DNA from: Ascoidea rubescens DSM 1968
Lineage: Eukaryota > Ascomycota > Saccharomycetes > Ascoideales > Ascoideaceae
Assembly: GCF_001661345.1 (NCBI RefSeq)
Contig: NW_017962915.1
Location: 248,001 to 312,000, forward strand
Direction of reading: 5' to 3'
Length of the DNA: 64,000 bases
Positions 32,283-42,672 of this stretch are shown in pieces; positions within the stretch are counted from its first letter, which is position 1; each line of letters starts with the position of its first letter. The notes below the pieces were generated by a model that worked only from the letters and a program-made list of their open reading frames with translations, did not search any database and was not told the DNA's origin. Made by a program: the position numbers and the translations under genes.

Positions 32283-32769
32283 TGTATGTATAGCTTATAC
32301 AATTGTTGAGTTTAATATGGTTCATTTGTTTATTTTTTTAAGTTGAATTGAAATTGAGATCAAAAAAGAGTAATAATATAAACTAATTGAAAATAAGCAT
32401 TAATTGAAATATATACTACTAAATTAATATTTGAAATAAAAATGATAACAAAAAAATTAGAAAGAAACGTAGCTTAATAAAAAAACTTAAATAAACTATT
32501 AACTAAAATCGGTCAATAAATAAATATAAATAAATAGGTAGATAGGTAGATATTAAAAGGATTAAAATCAGGATTAAAATTAAAATTAAAATTAAGTATT
32601 AAAAGTAAATTTTTCAAGAAAAAATGAGAGAAAAAATGAGAGAAAAAACAAAAAAAAACAATATGATAAAAGATATTAAAATGAATAAACACAAGAAAGA
32701 TAGGTAGGATTAGATCCGATAAAATAAGATAAGAGGAGATAAAGTAAGATAGATAATATTTATGAATAA
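31960..32769. other. Convergent intergenic, AT-rich
   Basis: 810 bases between the ACS2 and CDC12 stops, including a TA dinucleotide run at about 32252-32280 and A-rich simple sequence (AGATAGGTAG, AAAATTAAA repeats). Nothing coding; the frame at 31998 is shadow. Confidence 0.6.
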
Positions 32770-33981
32770 TTATTTCTTTTTGACAGATAATTCTTTGATT
32801 TGATCTTGCAATTCTTTAATTTGTTGTTGAACGGCTTCAAGATCTTTATTCAATCTATTTCTTTCGTTGACGATATTTTGTTCCCATTGTCTGAATCTTG
32901 ATTCTTCAGTTTTAACCTTTTCAGTAAAATAGTTCTTCAATTGTTCTTCATCCTTTCTAAAGAGAGGGTTATTTTGCAATCTTTGGTTAATTGAGTTTGA
33001 AGTTGGAACAATTGGAGGAATTGAATCATTGTTTGAGTCAGAGTTTGAGGAGAGGGATTTTTGTTCTTCCATTTTAAAGGCTCTGTATGATTCATAGTGC
33101 AATTCTTCGGTTGATAAGATTAAATCTAACATATTTGTTCTTAATAATAAGCTTCTTAGTTTTAAGAAATCGCAATGAGAAGAGTTTTCAACTTCTGCTA
33201 TACCCCAGGGGAATTTTCTACCAATGATTAAGTCACCTTTTAAGTTTTTAACCAAAGATTCCGAGCCGATTATGGCAAATGGCATTAATTGAATCAAATC
33301 CTTTGCATGTTCAGCGGAAGTTTGATCATCTAGATCGATTGGAGGAGAGTAAATTTTGATGTCTTGAGCTTCAATGACGGCTCTTATTCTTTGTTTGAAA
33401 TCTGACATTTCCTTTGGAGATAAAGTGTCAGCCTTTGCAATGACAGGAATTAAATTGACTCTTGTGCATAGTTTTTTCATGCATTCGATATCCAAAGGTT
33501 TCAAGGAATGGCCAGTTGGTCTAATGAAATATAGACATGCATGGACTCTTAAATCGTGGATATTGTTTCTTGAAGGTTGTTGTTCTTGTTTCATATAGGA
33601 GTCGTGTTGATCATCAATAAAGTCAATTAAAGATTGATAAGAGTTTTTATTGTTGATATTGTCACCAAAGCCTGGAGTGTCAATGACGTTTAGTCTGATT
33701 TTGAAGTTTTTTTCTTCCAATTCAGCTCTAACGACATCGATTTCAACAGTTGCATGAATTCCCTTTTGGTGACGAGCAGAATTTTCAATGTGGTTCTTCA
33801 AGGAAGTTTGAAACAAAGTGTTAATGAAAGTGGTTTTCCCTAGACCAGATTCCCCAGCGACCATGAGAGTGAAGGTAGCACCCTTCTTGGAGACAATCTT
33901 GTATCTCTGGATGGGCAAGTTGTCAATTCCAACAAGCTCAGAGTATTGGAGTTCAGGAGAGGCAGTAGCAGCAGAAGCCAT
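32770..33981 (-). CDS. CDC12: Septin Cdc12
   Basis: A 403-residue septin from ATG 33981 (MASAATASPELQYSEL); the frame upstream has only a TTG. G1/Walker A GESGLGKT is at 43-50, G3 DTPGFGD at 101-107 and G4 AKAD at 182-185. The septin unique element follows, then a C-terminal coiled coil (about 345-400, VNERNRLNKDLEAVQQQIKE). LRVHACLYFIRPTGHSLKPL and FRQWEQNIVNERNRL match Cdc12 specifically. Cdc12 is the septin next to the end of the hetero-octameric rods that form the bud-neck ring and guide cytokinesis. It is divergent from TRP4 over 283 GC-rich bases. Confidence 0.95.
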   Translation of the reverse strand: MASAATASPELQYSELVGIDNLPIQRYKIVSKKGATFTLMVAGESGLGKTTFINTLFQTSLKNHIENSARHQKGIHATVEIDVVRAELEEKNFKIRLNVIDTPGFGDNINNKNSYQSLIDFIDDQHDSYMKQEQQPSRNNIHDLRVHACLYFIRPTGHSLKPLDIECMKKLCTRVNLIPVIAKADTLSPKEMSDFKQRIRAVIEAQDIKIYSPPIDLDDQTSAEHAKDLIQLMPFAIIGSESLVKNLKGDLIIGRKFPWGIAEVENSSHCDFLKLRSLLLRTNMLDLILSTEELHYESYRAFKMEEQKSLSSNSDSNNDSIPPIVPTSNSINQRLQNNPLFRKDEEQLKNYFTEKVKTEESRFRQWEQNIVNERNRLNKDLEAVQQQIKELQDQIKELSVKKK

Positions 33982-34264
33982 GGCAGACAGCGAGAAGGAC
34001 AAGAAGCAGGCAGAACGAGAGGCAGAGGATGGTGTTTCTGGTTCAAAAGTGGTAGCGTGGAATGTGAAGCTGAAGAAACACGACTACGTATTCGATTCCA
34101 GGCGTGAACGCACGTGCCGCGGCGGTTCGAGTCCCGGCGAGGTCTTCGGTGTTTTGAGCGTTTTCCGCTCGTGGTGGTTTTGGTGCTTCTGCTTCTGGTG
34201 CTTCTGCTGTTTTTGGTGCTTCTGCTGCGTGTTTCGTGTCTGTGTGTGCTTCTATTTCTGTGCA
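33982..34264. promoter_or_regulatory. CDC12 / TRP4 divergent promoter
   Basis: GC-rich, with CACGTG at 34111-34116 and a TGCTTCTG-type repeat at about 34182-34230. No TATA box seen for either gene. A T-loop-like GGTTCGAGTCCC at about 34124 is not part of a tRNA (no matching acceptor stem). Confidence 0.5.
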
Positions 34265-35461
34265 ATGTCCTCCTCTGCTGCACCTGAGGCCCCCCAGGAC
34301 CAGAACTTGTTGACTCCCTACATCAAGTCCTTGTTGCTTGAGCCTCCCAACCTCACGCCCAGCGACTTGAGCGTTGTGTTGAAGTTGATCATCCAGGGCT
34401 ACTCCAATGACTGCCAGGTCTCGTCCTTCTTGACTGCCTTAAAGATCAGGAAGCTCGACCAGCAGCCCCAGTACATCAGTGCTGCTGCCAGAACCATGTT
34501 GGAGTTCTCGCACTTGCTTCCTCTCCTGGTCTTGCCCCAAGATGACTCACTCCGCTACCTCGACATTGTGGGCACTGGTGGTGATGGCAAAAATACCTTT
34601 AACGTCTCCACCTCAAGCGCCATCATTGCTGCTGGAATCCAGAACTTGAAGGTGGTCAAGCATGGTGGTAAGGCCTCCTCCTCATCGGTTGGCTCTGGCG
34701 ACTTGATCGCCCAGTTGGGTATCAATGTCAGCAATATAAACCTCAATTCACTCCCAGATCTAATCAATGATCCCAGCATTAACTTCATTTTCCTTTTTGC
34801 CCCCATTTTCCACCCAATTATGAAAAACTTGGTCGATTTAAGAAAAAATTTAAATATTCCCACTATTTTTAATATCTTGGGGCCACTAATCAATCCGTTT
34901 CCAAAAATCACTTCAAGAATTATCGGTGTCAATAATGAAGCCTTAGGCCCAATTTTTGCCAACACCTGCAATCTAATTGACCGTTCCTTAGACAATAACA
35001 ATACCAACACAATGATTGTTTATGGAGAGATTGGCTTGGACGAAATATCTCCCCAGGGAAAGACCAAAATTTGGTTAACCAACTCGAGTAGCAGCAGCAA
35101 CCCCACCGAAAACGATAATCGCAACGCAGACAGCTCCAACAATCCTACCGGCAGCAACATCATCTGTAAAACCATCTCCCCTGCTGACTTTGGCTTAAAA
35201 GAACACTCCATCGACAACGTTAAAAGTGGTACGCCTGAAGAAAACGCTCGCTTCTTGATCGATCTTCTCAACAACAGAGTTCCCTTGGACACTAACCTTC
35301 CCTTGGTCGACTACATCCTCATGAACACTGCTGCCCTCTGTGTTGTTGCCGGCGTCGCTGATGACTGGAAAAAGGGTGTGGAGTTGGCAAAGACCTCCAT
35401 TCTCTCAGGCAATGCTTTGGCCAGTTTGACCAGTTTGGCTCACTCCACCAATGCCTTCTGA
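34265..35461 (+). CDS. TRP4: Anthranilate phosphoribosyltransferase
   Basis: A 398-residue enzyme from ATG 34265 (MSSSAAPEAPQDQ); the upstream frame overlaps the divergent CDC12 gene and is not used. It transfers phosphoribose from PRPP to anthranilate in tryptophan synthesis. The PRPP-binding GTGGDG is at 103-108, NVSTSSA at 113-119, KHGGKASSSSVGS at 132-144, and the conserved NILGPLINP follows. The GEIGLDEISP and GTPEENARFL segments complete the fold. Base composition is striking: the first 160 and last 80 codons are GC-rich (TTG, CTC, AAG codons), while the middle is AT-rich. A Ser/Asn-rich insertion occurs near residues 278-298. The N-terminal part uses CTG very rarely. Confidence 0.95.
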   Translation: MSSSAAPEAPQDQNLLTPYIKSLLLEPPNLTPSDLSVVLKLIIQGYSNDCQVSSFLTALKIRKLDQQPQYISAAARTMLEFSHLLPLLVLPQDDSLRYLDIVGTGGDGKNTFNVSTSSAIIAAGIQNLKVVKHGGKASSSSVGSGDLIAQLGINVSNINLNSLPDLINDPSINFIFLFAPIFHPIMKNLVDLRKNLNIPTIFNILGPLINPFPKITSRIIGVNNEALGPIFANTCNLIDRSLDNNNTNTMIVYGEIGLDEISPQGKTKIWLTNSSSSSNPTENDNRNADSSNNPTGSNIICKTISPADFGLKEHSIDNVKSGTPEENARFLIDLLNNRVPLDTNLPLVDYILMNTAALCVVAGVADDWKKGVELAKTSILSGNALASLTSLAHSTNAF

Positions 35462-35843
35462 ACTGCGCTTCCCGATTTATCGGGTATTTCCAACCACCAC
35501 GTTTGTGTCTCGTGCTCTTTCTCCCGCTCTCTTGGGCCTTCTCAAAACGGTCGATCAAATATAAACAAAAAAAGTAAATAACTGAAGTAACTGATTAGAT
35601 TTATACACTAGTTTTTTTTATTTCTTCTTTAATAAACAGCTTTCTATCCATTGGCCCATCTCTATTGAATTAGCAATATTTATAAACTTTCATTCAACTA
35701 ATTTTATTTATATTCTATTTTATATTCTAATTTTCTCTATTTTTCTTTTTTTTTGCCCGTTTTGTTTTGTTAATTTTCAGCTTTTGTTAAATCACTCTAT
35801 TTTTTTTAATTTTTTTGCTTAATTTTTGCTTTTCTAATTAATA
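35462..35843. other. Intergenic, TRP4 to SPC110
   Basis: 382 bases. GC content falls sharply after about 35530; the remainder is T-rich leader and promoter of SPC110. No TATA box of the canonical form seen. Confidence 0.5.
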
Positions 35844-36023
35844 ATGTTCTTGAAATCAATATTTGATACTCCCAAACCAAATCCGCTTAATCAGAACCAA
35901 TCGAATAAAAACTACCAATTTACCCCCATAACAAATCAAGATGACTATGATTACATGAAAATACCTAGCAACAATAATAATAAAATCAATAACAACAACA
36001 AAAACAACAACAACAACAACAAC

Positions 36024-36060
<37 letters not shown>

Positions 36061-37716
36061 GAAAAAAAACTAGATCAGCAAATATATCCTTTGATAATAC
36101 TGAAACTTTCGATTCCTTACCAACTTCAACTCCATTCAAAGCTGATAGACTATTCACAAACATTGACAATAATAGTTATAACAAAAAAAATAATAACCAA
36201 AACAATAATTTGGAATCAATAACAAATCCTCTAAAATATCAACAAGAATCAATTGATAATTTAAAATCTGAAAATATAGGCTTGAAACTAAAAATTAAAA
36301 CTTTAACTGAATACTTGAAAAAAAATACTTCTTCATCATTGAATAATTTAATTCTAGAAAATTCAGATTTAAAAGTCGCTATAACTGATTTAAAATTGAA
36401 ACTAAACAACCCAAATTCATCCAGCAATAATAACCAAAATAACGATCAAAATAGCAATCAAAATAATAATCAAAATAATAATCAAAATATAAATGAAATT
36501 AAAAAACTTAAACAACAATTGAACCAAAAATCTTCTTTAATTGAGAACCTTCAGGATAGATTATCAAATAATTTAAATAATTCAAAAAATGAAAAAGAAT
36601 TATCAAATTTAAATAACCAAATCGAATCTCTAAAAAAACAAATCAATATTAACCAAAATGAAATTTCTTTAAAAGATAAACGAATCTCATTTTTACAAAA
36701 CAATATCAAATCTCTCCAAAATGACAAAGAAACTCAAAAAAATAATTTTATTAATAATAATCAATCTAGTAATCTCGAAAAGACTAATCAAATTAAAAAC
36801 TTAAATAACCAGATTGAATCCTTAAATGATCAAAATTTTGATTTGAAAGTTCAAATTAATAATTATAAAAAGGAAAAAAATCTTTTAAATAATAAAATTG
36901 ATTCACTATCTAAAAATTTATCATTAAAGGATGAAAAATTTAATAATATAAATTTAAAACTAAACTCTTTTAAAAACTTGCTATCAAAAAATGATTTGCA
37001 ATTAAATAATTTAAAAAGCAATTTAAACGAAAAATTAACTACTATAAAAAATTTAAAAGAAAAAAATATAAGTTATGAAAATCAAATTAATTTAGATCAA
37101 AATCAAATGGATTTGTTATCTTCAAAGATAGTATCGTTATCAAATAAATTAGAAAATTATGAAAATTCAAATATTTTAAATACAAACACTCAAGTTAATA
37201 AATTAACTTCTGAAATTGAAAGATTATTAACTTTAGAGAATAATTTGAGAAACGAAATTAAAAATTATAAAATCAAAATTCAAGATTTAAACCAAATTAT
37301 AAAAGAACAAGATAGTATTGTTAATGAAGCGAATAGCTCTTCATTTTTTGACAATGTTGAATCATTACAAGAAGAAAGGGATCAATTGCTTGATGATATT
37401 AAATTATACGAAAATCATATAGAAGAATTGGAAAAGGACTTGAACACTTTAGCTTTAGAGAATGATTCCTTAAGAAACCAACAATCGATATTGGACAATA
37501 ACATAATTGAATTGGAGAATCAAATTCAAGTTTTACAAAGAGATTTAAATCATATGAATAATCAAAGAAGTAGTAATAATTATCAAAATGATAAAAATTA
37601 TTTAATAAATGAAATTGAAAATTTGAAAATGGTTATAAACAAATTAGAAAATGAGTTGGAATTTGAGAGATTGAATAACAGTACCAATCAATTGAAAATT
37701 TTTGATTTAAATAGAG

Positions 37717-37760
<44 letters not shown>

Positions 37761-38999
37761 TATGATAAACTAGAGATTAAACGACTATCTGCGAAAAATA
37801 ATGAATTGGAATTATTAATTAATGATCAAAACGATGCATTTAGCAGCCAAATTAAAAGTCATGAAAAGAAAATTAAGACATATAAGAATAAATTAAGTGA
37901 AAAGGAAAATTTTTTAGAAGAATTGGAGAATAAATTCAGTGAAAGCCAAAAGGAGTTTAAAAGAGAAATACAAAATAAAGAAAGTGAGATTTTGGAATTA
38001 GAAAGTGAAGTTTTATCAAAAGAGAATAAAATAAAGTTATTAAATAAAGAGATTGAAAATGTTCATGAAGATCACCAAACGGATTTTGAGATGTTAAAGA
38101 AGAAAAATGAAAATAAAGTGAATTCAGTCAACGAATTGTTAAATAGTGAAATCGAGGAGTTGCGGAAAAAACGAGATGAATTGAGTACGAAACTATCAGT
38201 TAAAGAGTTTGAAAATGATGATTTAACTAGGCAATTTGAGAAAATACGGAATGCAAACAAAGAATATGAAGAAGAGATAATGAAGATTAAAGAAGATATG
38301 AAAAAAATGATAGATGAATACAATCGTATTAAAGAAGAGAAAAAGGGAGAATTTAAGGGTAAGGACAAAGAAATTTTGGAATTGAGAAATGAAAGGGATA
38401 GGCTTGAGAGTCAATTGAGGAAATTAAATGAGGATTATAAAATACTAAGAGAAGATATGGTGAATAAATTTGAAGAATTGTTCAATTCCAAGAAGGAGTT
38501 GAACAATGTAATTAATAAACTCAATAGTCAAATTAAGAGTTTGGAGATTAATAAAGAGATTGATAACGAGGAAGAAGAAAAACGGTATAGGAATAAATTG
38601 ATGTTGTTGGATAATCAAATTAAGTATTACCGAAATAAATTTCACGAACAGATTTATATTACGAAAGATTTAAAATTTTTGAACTCGTTTATGATAAAGC
38701 AAATAAAGAGTTGTAATGAAAATTTGTTATATGATTTAGAGACGTTGGGAAATGTTGGTATTGAGATTGGAATTGATGGTGAAAATACGAGAGAAACGCC
38801 CAAAAGAAAGAAATTCAAAACCGTTGCATTGGCTGTTTTGGCAATGGTTAGATTAAAGAATCGATATGAGAAGTCAATTAAGCAGAATGTTAAGATGAAG
38901 GCAATAGTTTCGAATATTGAGAGCAGTCGAAAAGTGTTGATAAATTTGGGAAATAGTGATAAAAGTGATAAAAGAATAAATTCTAAATATAATCAATGA
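35844..38999 (+). CDS. SPC110: Spindle pole body component Spc110 (pericentrin-like)
   Basis: A 1051-residue protein built mostly of coiled coil (about residues 135-960, dominated by Leu/Asn/Lys/Glu heptads). The N-terminus has an Asn-rich tract (about 45-72). TSTPFKADRLF (about 94-105) and LKSENIGLKLKIKTLTEYLKK (about 139-159) follow, resembling the CM1 motif that recruits gamma-tubulin complexes. The C-terminal 60 residues (KFKTVALAVLAMVRLKNRYEK) resemble the calmodulin-binding PACT region that anchors the protein in the central plaque. S. cerevisiae Spc110 (944 residues) links the nuclear face of the spindle pole body to gamma-tubulin. Assignment is supported by architecture and by the adjacent TRP4, the same neighbour as in S. 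cerevisiae. Confidence 0.8.
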
Positions 39000-39046
39000 G
39001 GCTGGTATAATGTAATAATTTTGTTTTAATTTATGATTTATAGAGG

Positions 39047-39090
39047 ATTTTTTTTATTTTTTATTTTTTATTTTTTATTTTTTATTTTTT
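39047..39090. repeat. ATTTTTT tandem repeat
   Basis: Five or six copies of a seven-base TTTTTAT-type unit downstream of SPC110. Confidence 0.75.
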
Positions 39091-40522
39091 CTAATTTATA
39101 TTTGTTCAAGATTTTGTTTCAGGACTATTTTTCAATTTTTTGTTTCAGAAATATTTTTTTGAATGTTGTCTTTTTGAAAGGTTTAAGTTAAAATTCATTT
39201 GTATGATTGTTATATAGGATTGTATTAATTAATTTGTTTTTTTGCATTATAGATAATGAGTTTTAATATATTATTTAATAGAGTTGAATTAATAAGGTAA
39301 TTGATAGTGGTAATAAAGATAATATTAGGTAATTGAAGAAGGATGTTAAGAAATGATAGGTAGTTGAAATAGAGTTTAAGGAGGTATAAAACAAGGATAA
39401 GAGAGAAACGACGGAGTGTGATTGGGTAGAAGAGAACAATACGTCGCAGTTAAAGTTTGTTGTTGAGTTTGTTGAAAAGGAATTGATAATAAAATACCGG
39501 TGAGATAAGTTTTGAATTTTAAAATTAAAATTAAAATAAATTGAATTGAATTGAATTGAAATATTTTTCAATACAATTTTTCAATTGTCAGTAAATAATC
39601 GCCCTTAAAGAAACGCCTAAAAGCTAGTGAATTAGAAAGGGAATGGATTGAAAAGCCAGTTGACTGATAGAAGGCTTACTTGAGATCGGAAAGAGGCAAC
39701 AGAGAAATTGAAACAAGTTGAATGAAGGTGAGCAAGTTAAACAAGATACAAAGCAGATACAGAGCTGGATCAGAGAGATGCAAAAGTGTCAAATTTTAGA
39801 TCTGGAGGAAGACCGGATTAGGAGCATTGAGTTTGAAATGAAGGAGTTGGATTTCCTCTTTGGGAGTGGGCGTGATGTTCACGCCTTCTGGGATTGTTTT
39901 GGGAGGAAAATGCAGACTTGCGTTTGCGGAGAGCTAGACGCGTGAATGGTGCATTGTTTTGCAGCAGTATGAATTTGCGTATATTATAACACGTGACTGT
40001 ACATGAGAATGGCGAGGAAAGGATGGTGAGAGAGAAATACCATGGTGGCGGTAAGAGGAGGGATAAATTCGTAAATGGTGATAAATGGTGGAAAGACAGC
40101 CGGTCGTATTCGCAGTGCTCAGGTTGATGAAGGTTAGCATCAGATAGAATTGATAAGTTGTGATGGTGGAGATTTGCCCATTGAGCTGGAAGGACCTGAA
40201 ATTGGATGAAATTTAATCTCAGGTCGACAGTGGGCACGAAGAAATGGGATAGGGGAACAAATCTAGAAATACAAAAGTACATAAATAGATGTAGAAATAA
40301 CACATAGTATGGCAAGAGCTGTTGTGATAATTCTCAAGTCAAGATCAACGATGTGAATTTCAAGAGAGAGATAGTTGAGCCATTAGTAATTCGATTGACG
40401 TTTCAGGTTGTATTATATCTTGAAATGCCAGTGTTGATTAAGGGTTGTGTTGATTACGGGCTGTATTTTTATATGGCGAATTTCTTATTTTAGTAATTCC
40501 CGGTTTTCAGTTGCGGGCTGTT

Positions 40523-40538
40523 TATATAAGAACACGTG
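40523..40538 (+). promoter_or_regulatory. TATA box with adjacent CACGTG
   Basis: TATATAAG (40523-40530) followed directly by CACGTG (40533-40538). The only nearby ATG frame (40570, 28 codons, MNWTSWFSARIRF) is too short to call a gene. Confidence 0.4.
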
Positions 40539-42086
40539 TTTTGTCTTGTTGAACTGGAAAAAATTTTTATGAATTGGACGAGTTGGTTCAGTGCCAGGAT
40601 TAGGTTTTGCAGATCATTTCTATCGTTGATACTTGGAGTCTACAACATTGGATGAACATTGAACAAACATTGAACAAACAGTCGTTGAAGATTTAATGAA
40701 GCGAGTTTTAGAGTTTAAAGCAGAGAAAAGGTAGGATTAGCATATTGTAATGTCGCAAGATCATATCATTTTGTTTCGTATGAATGAGACTAACTCAACT
40801 CAAAAAACATAATGTTATAATTAATTCGCATTTGCGTAGATACAGGTATAAAAGTAGTTGTTCAGGTAAAATTCTTTTACAGTCTTGAACTGTTTTGATG
40901 TGATATTCACGTTATAATATGTTGGAGTAAATGATAAAGTAATATGTGCCTTTTTCAGTACGGGCAAATGAAATCAAGTAAAAAAATTATAAATAGGCAG
41001 GTTATAATTATTGTATTGGGAGGAGAAGTTTTAGTTATAAGTTCTGCATTTTCGCAATCGATAGTAACTTGTTTCGTAATTTTCAATTTATTTTTTAGTC
41101 AATTCAAATAATTATTTGTAAATAATTATTTTAATTAGTGTTTTTAGTTAATAAAATTTAGTGGTATTTTTGCTATCGCTAAAAATTCTCTCACTAACAT
41201 CAGACTGCTTAATGTTAAAAAATTCATTCTTTAAAAGCAGATATAAAGAAGCATAGACCGGAACTCTAAACGCTAACAGATCCTGTTTTTGCAAGGTAAG
41301 TCACTCGGGGGATTCTTCCTTCACTGAGACACCAACAATAGCAAACGTGATATTCCCGTAGCCAGACGCCCGCGCCCTCCCATTGAGGGAGGGCGCCACT
41401 CATTATTTTCCTCATCCAACGTCCGAGCAAATAGTGCCCTGAATCAGCTAAACACCACAATCTCAGCGAGCTGCTACAACGCACAGAGTTTTCTGCCTGG
41501 ATATTCTGCGATACTGACTCCAAACCGAGCGTGTGTTTTCCGTGTCCTCAGCGAAACCATGACTGTGAGCCGGCATGCACCTGCCCGGTCACAGCCCGTA
41601 ATTGCCAGCACGCGTCCTGCTATGCGGCTGTCTACGCAGGTGCTCCGAGCTCGAGCGTCCCAACGGCTGCACAGCTCCACAACACGCGCCGAGCGCTGGC
41701 ACTGCAAGCCACGGTCGGCAGCCGGCATTAAACGTGTCCCAACACACGCACACGGCGGCGGGTGTGCGTGCGGGCGCAGTTTGGCTTGCAGGCCCGAGCT
41801 GATTATTCTGCTACTCAGCAATGGGCACTGGCGTTTGTTTCGTTTCTCATAAATACCTATCACTTCCTCCTCCATTTTCTTTCTGCTTTTGCTTTCTGTT
41901 TCTTCTTCCCTAAGCGCTGACACTTTTCTCTCTTCTGCTTGCAATTATCTCTACTCCAGATCACAGCTCCAGCAAATCCAGCAAATCCAGCAAATCCAGC
42001 AAATCTAACAATATATATATATATATTCTCACATCCTTCAATTCCATCCTCTCTTCAACAATCCAGCCCTACGATCTAACCGCTGT

Positions 42087-42144
42087 CACTTTTTCCTCAC
42101 AATCCTCTTCATATTCACTTTTTCCTCACAATCCTCTTCATATT
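42087..42144 (+). repeat. 29-bp direct tandem duplication
   Basis: Two exact copies of a 29-base unit beginning CACTTTTTCCTCACAATC, at 42087-42115 and 42116-42144, in the AFI1 leader/promoter. A separate run of AATCCAGCA units lies at about 41970-42003. Confidence 0.85.
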
Positions 42145-42672
42145 CACTCTTTGCTAGCTCTCCATCTCTTTCTATTCCTCCTCCCTTTCCTTTCAATTCG
42201 TTCATTCCTCACTCCAACTTCAGCTCGTCCTAATCATCTCATAATAATATTCGTCATAATTCCCTTTACTTTTTAAGGCGTTCCTTTAGTCTTTTTTCGT
42301 CCTTTTTCTTTTCTTTTTTCCTCGCTGCTCCATTTAAATTTCCAGTTTTTTACCAGTTTTGTATTGTTTTGTTCAATTTTTCCAATTTTTCTGAAATCTT
42401 ATTAAACTTTCCAATTTTTAGATCCACTTTTCCAATTTTTAGATTTCACATTTCAAAATTTACACTTTCCACTCTATCTCACTTTTCACTATTGTAAATG
42501 AACTTCTTTTATTTCTAATTTATTCTATTCTATCTCACTTTATTATATTATATTATATTACATTACATTATCACACTCACTACAATCCTCCAATCTTCCA
42601 ATTCTCATACCTACCTACCTGCCTGCCTACCTATACCGCCATCACTCCGTCTCCTCCACCTCTGCTTTTATC

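Larger units (their letters stand above)
39000..42672. other. Gene-poor region, SPC110 to AFI1
   Basis: About 3.7 kb. It contains a tandem ATTTTTT repeat (about 39050-39090), CACGTG at 39990-39995, a TATATAAG plus CACGTG pair at 40523-40538, and a TATAAAA at about 40842. A GC-rich island lies at about 41270-41850, followed by CT-rich AFI1 leader sequence with tandem repeats. The frame 39718-39945 reads protein-like (charged, helical) but lacks an ATG start and family resemblance. The 156-codon minus frame at 41474-41944 is likely an island artefact. The TATA/CACGTG pair suggests a short or noncoding transcript starting near 40570. Confidence 0.45.

Noticed and set aside
34124-34140. T-loop-like GGTTCGAGTCCC suggesting a tRNA
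   Set aside because: The sequence after it (GAGGTCT) finds no pairing 5' acceptor strand about 65 bases upstream, and no D or anticodon arm is visible.
39718-39945. Charged, helical-looking 75-codon plus frame
   Set aside because: Starts at TTG with no ATG, no family match, and no splice partners found nearby.
41474-41944. 156-codon minus-strand frame in the GC-rich island before AFI1
   Set aside because: Arg/Cys/Ala-rich composition, no family resemblance; long frames are expected in GC-rich DNA with few stops, and overlapping plus-strand frames are equally long.
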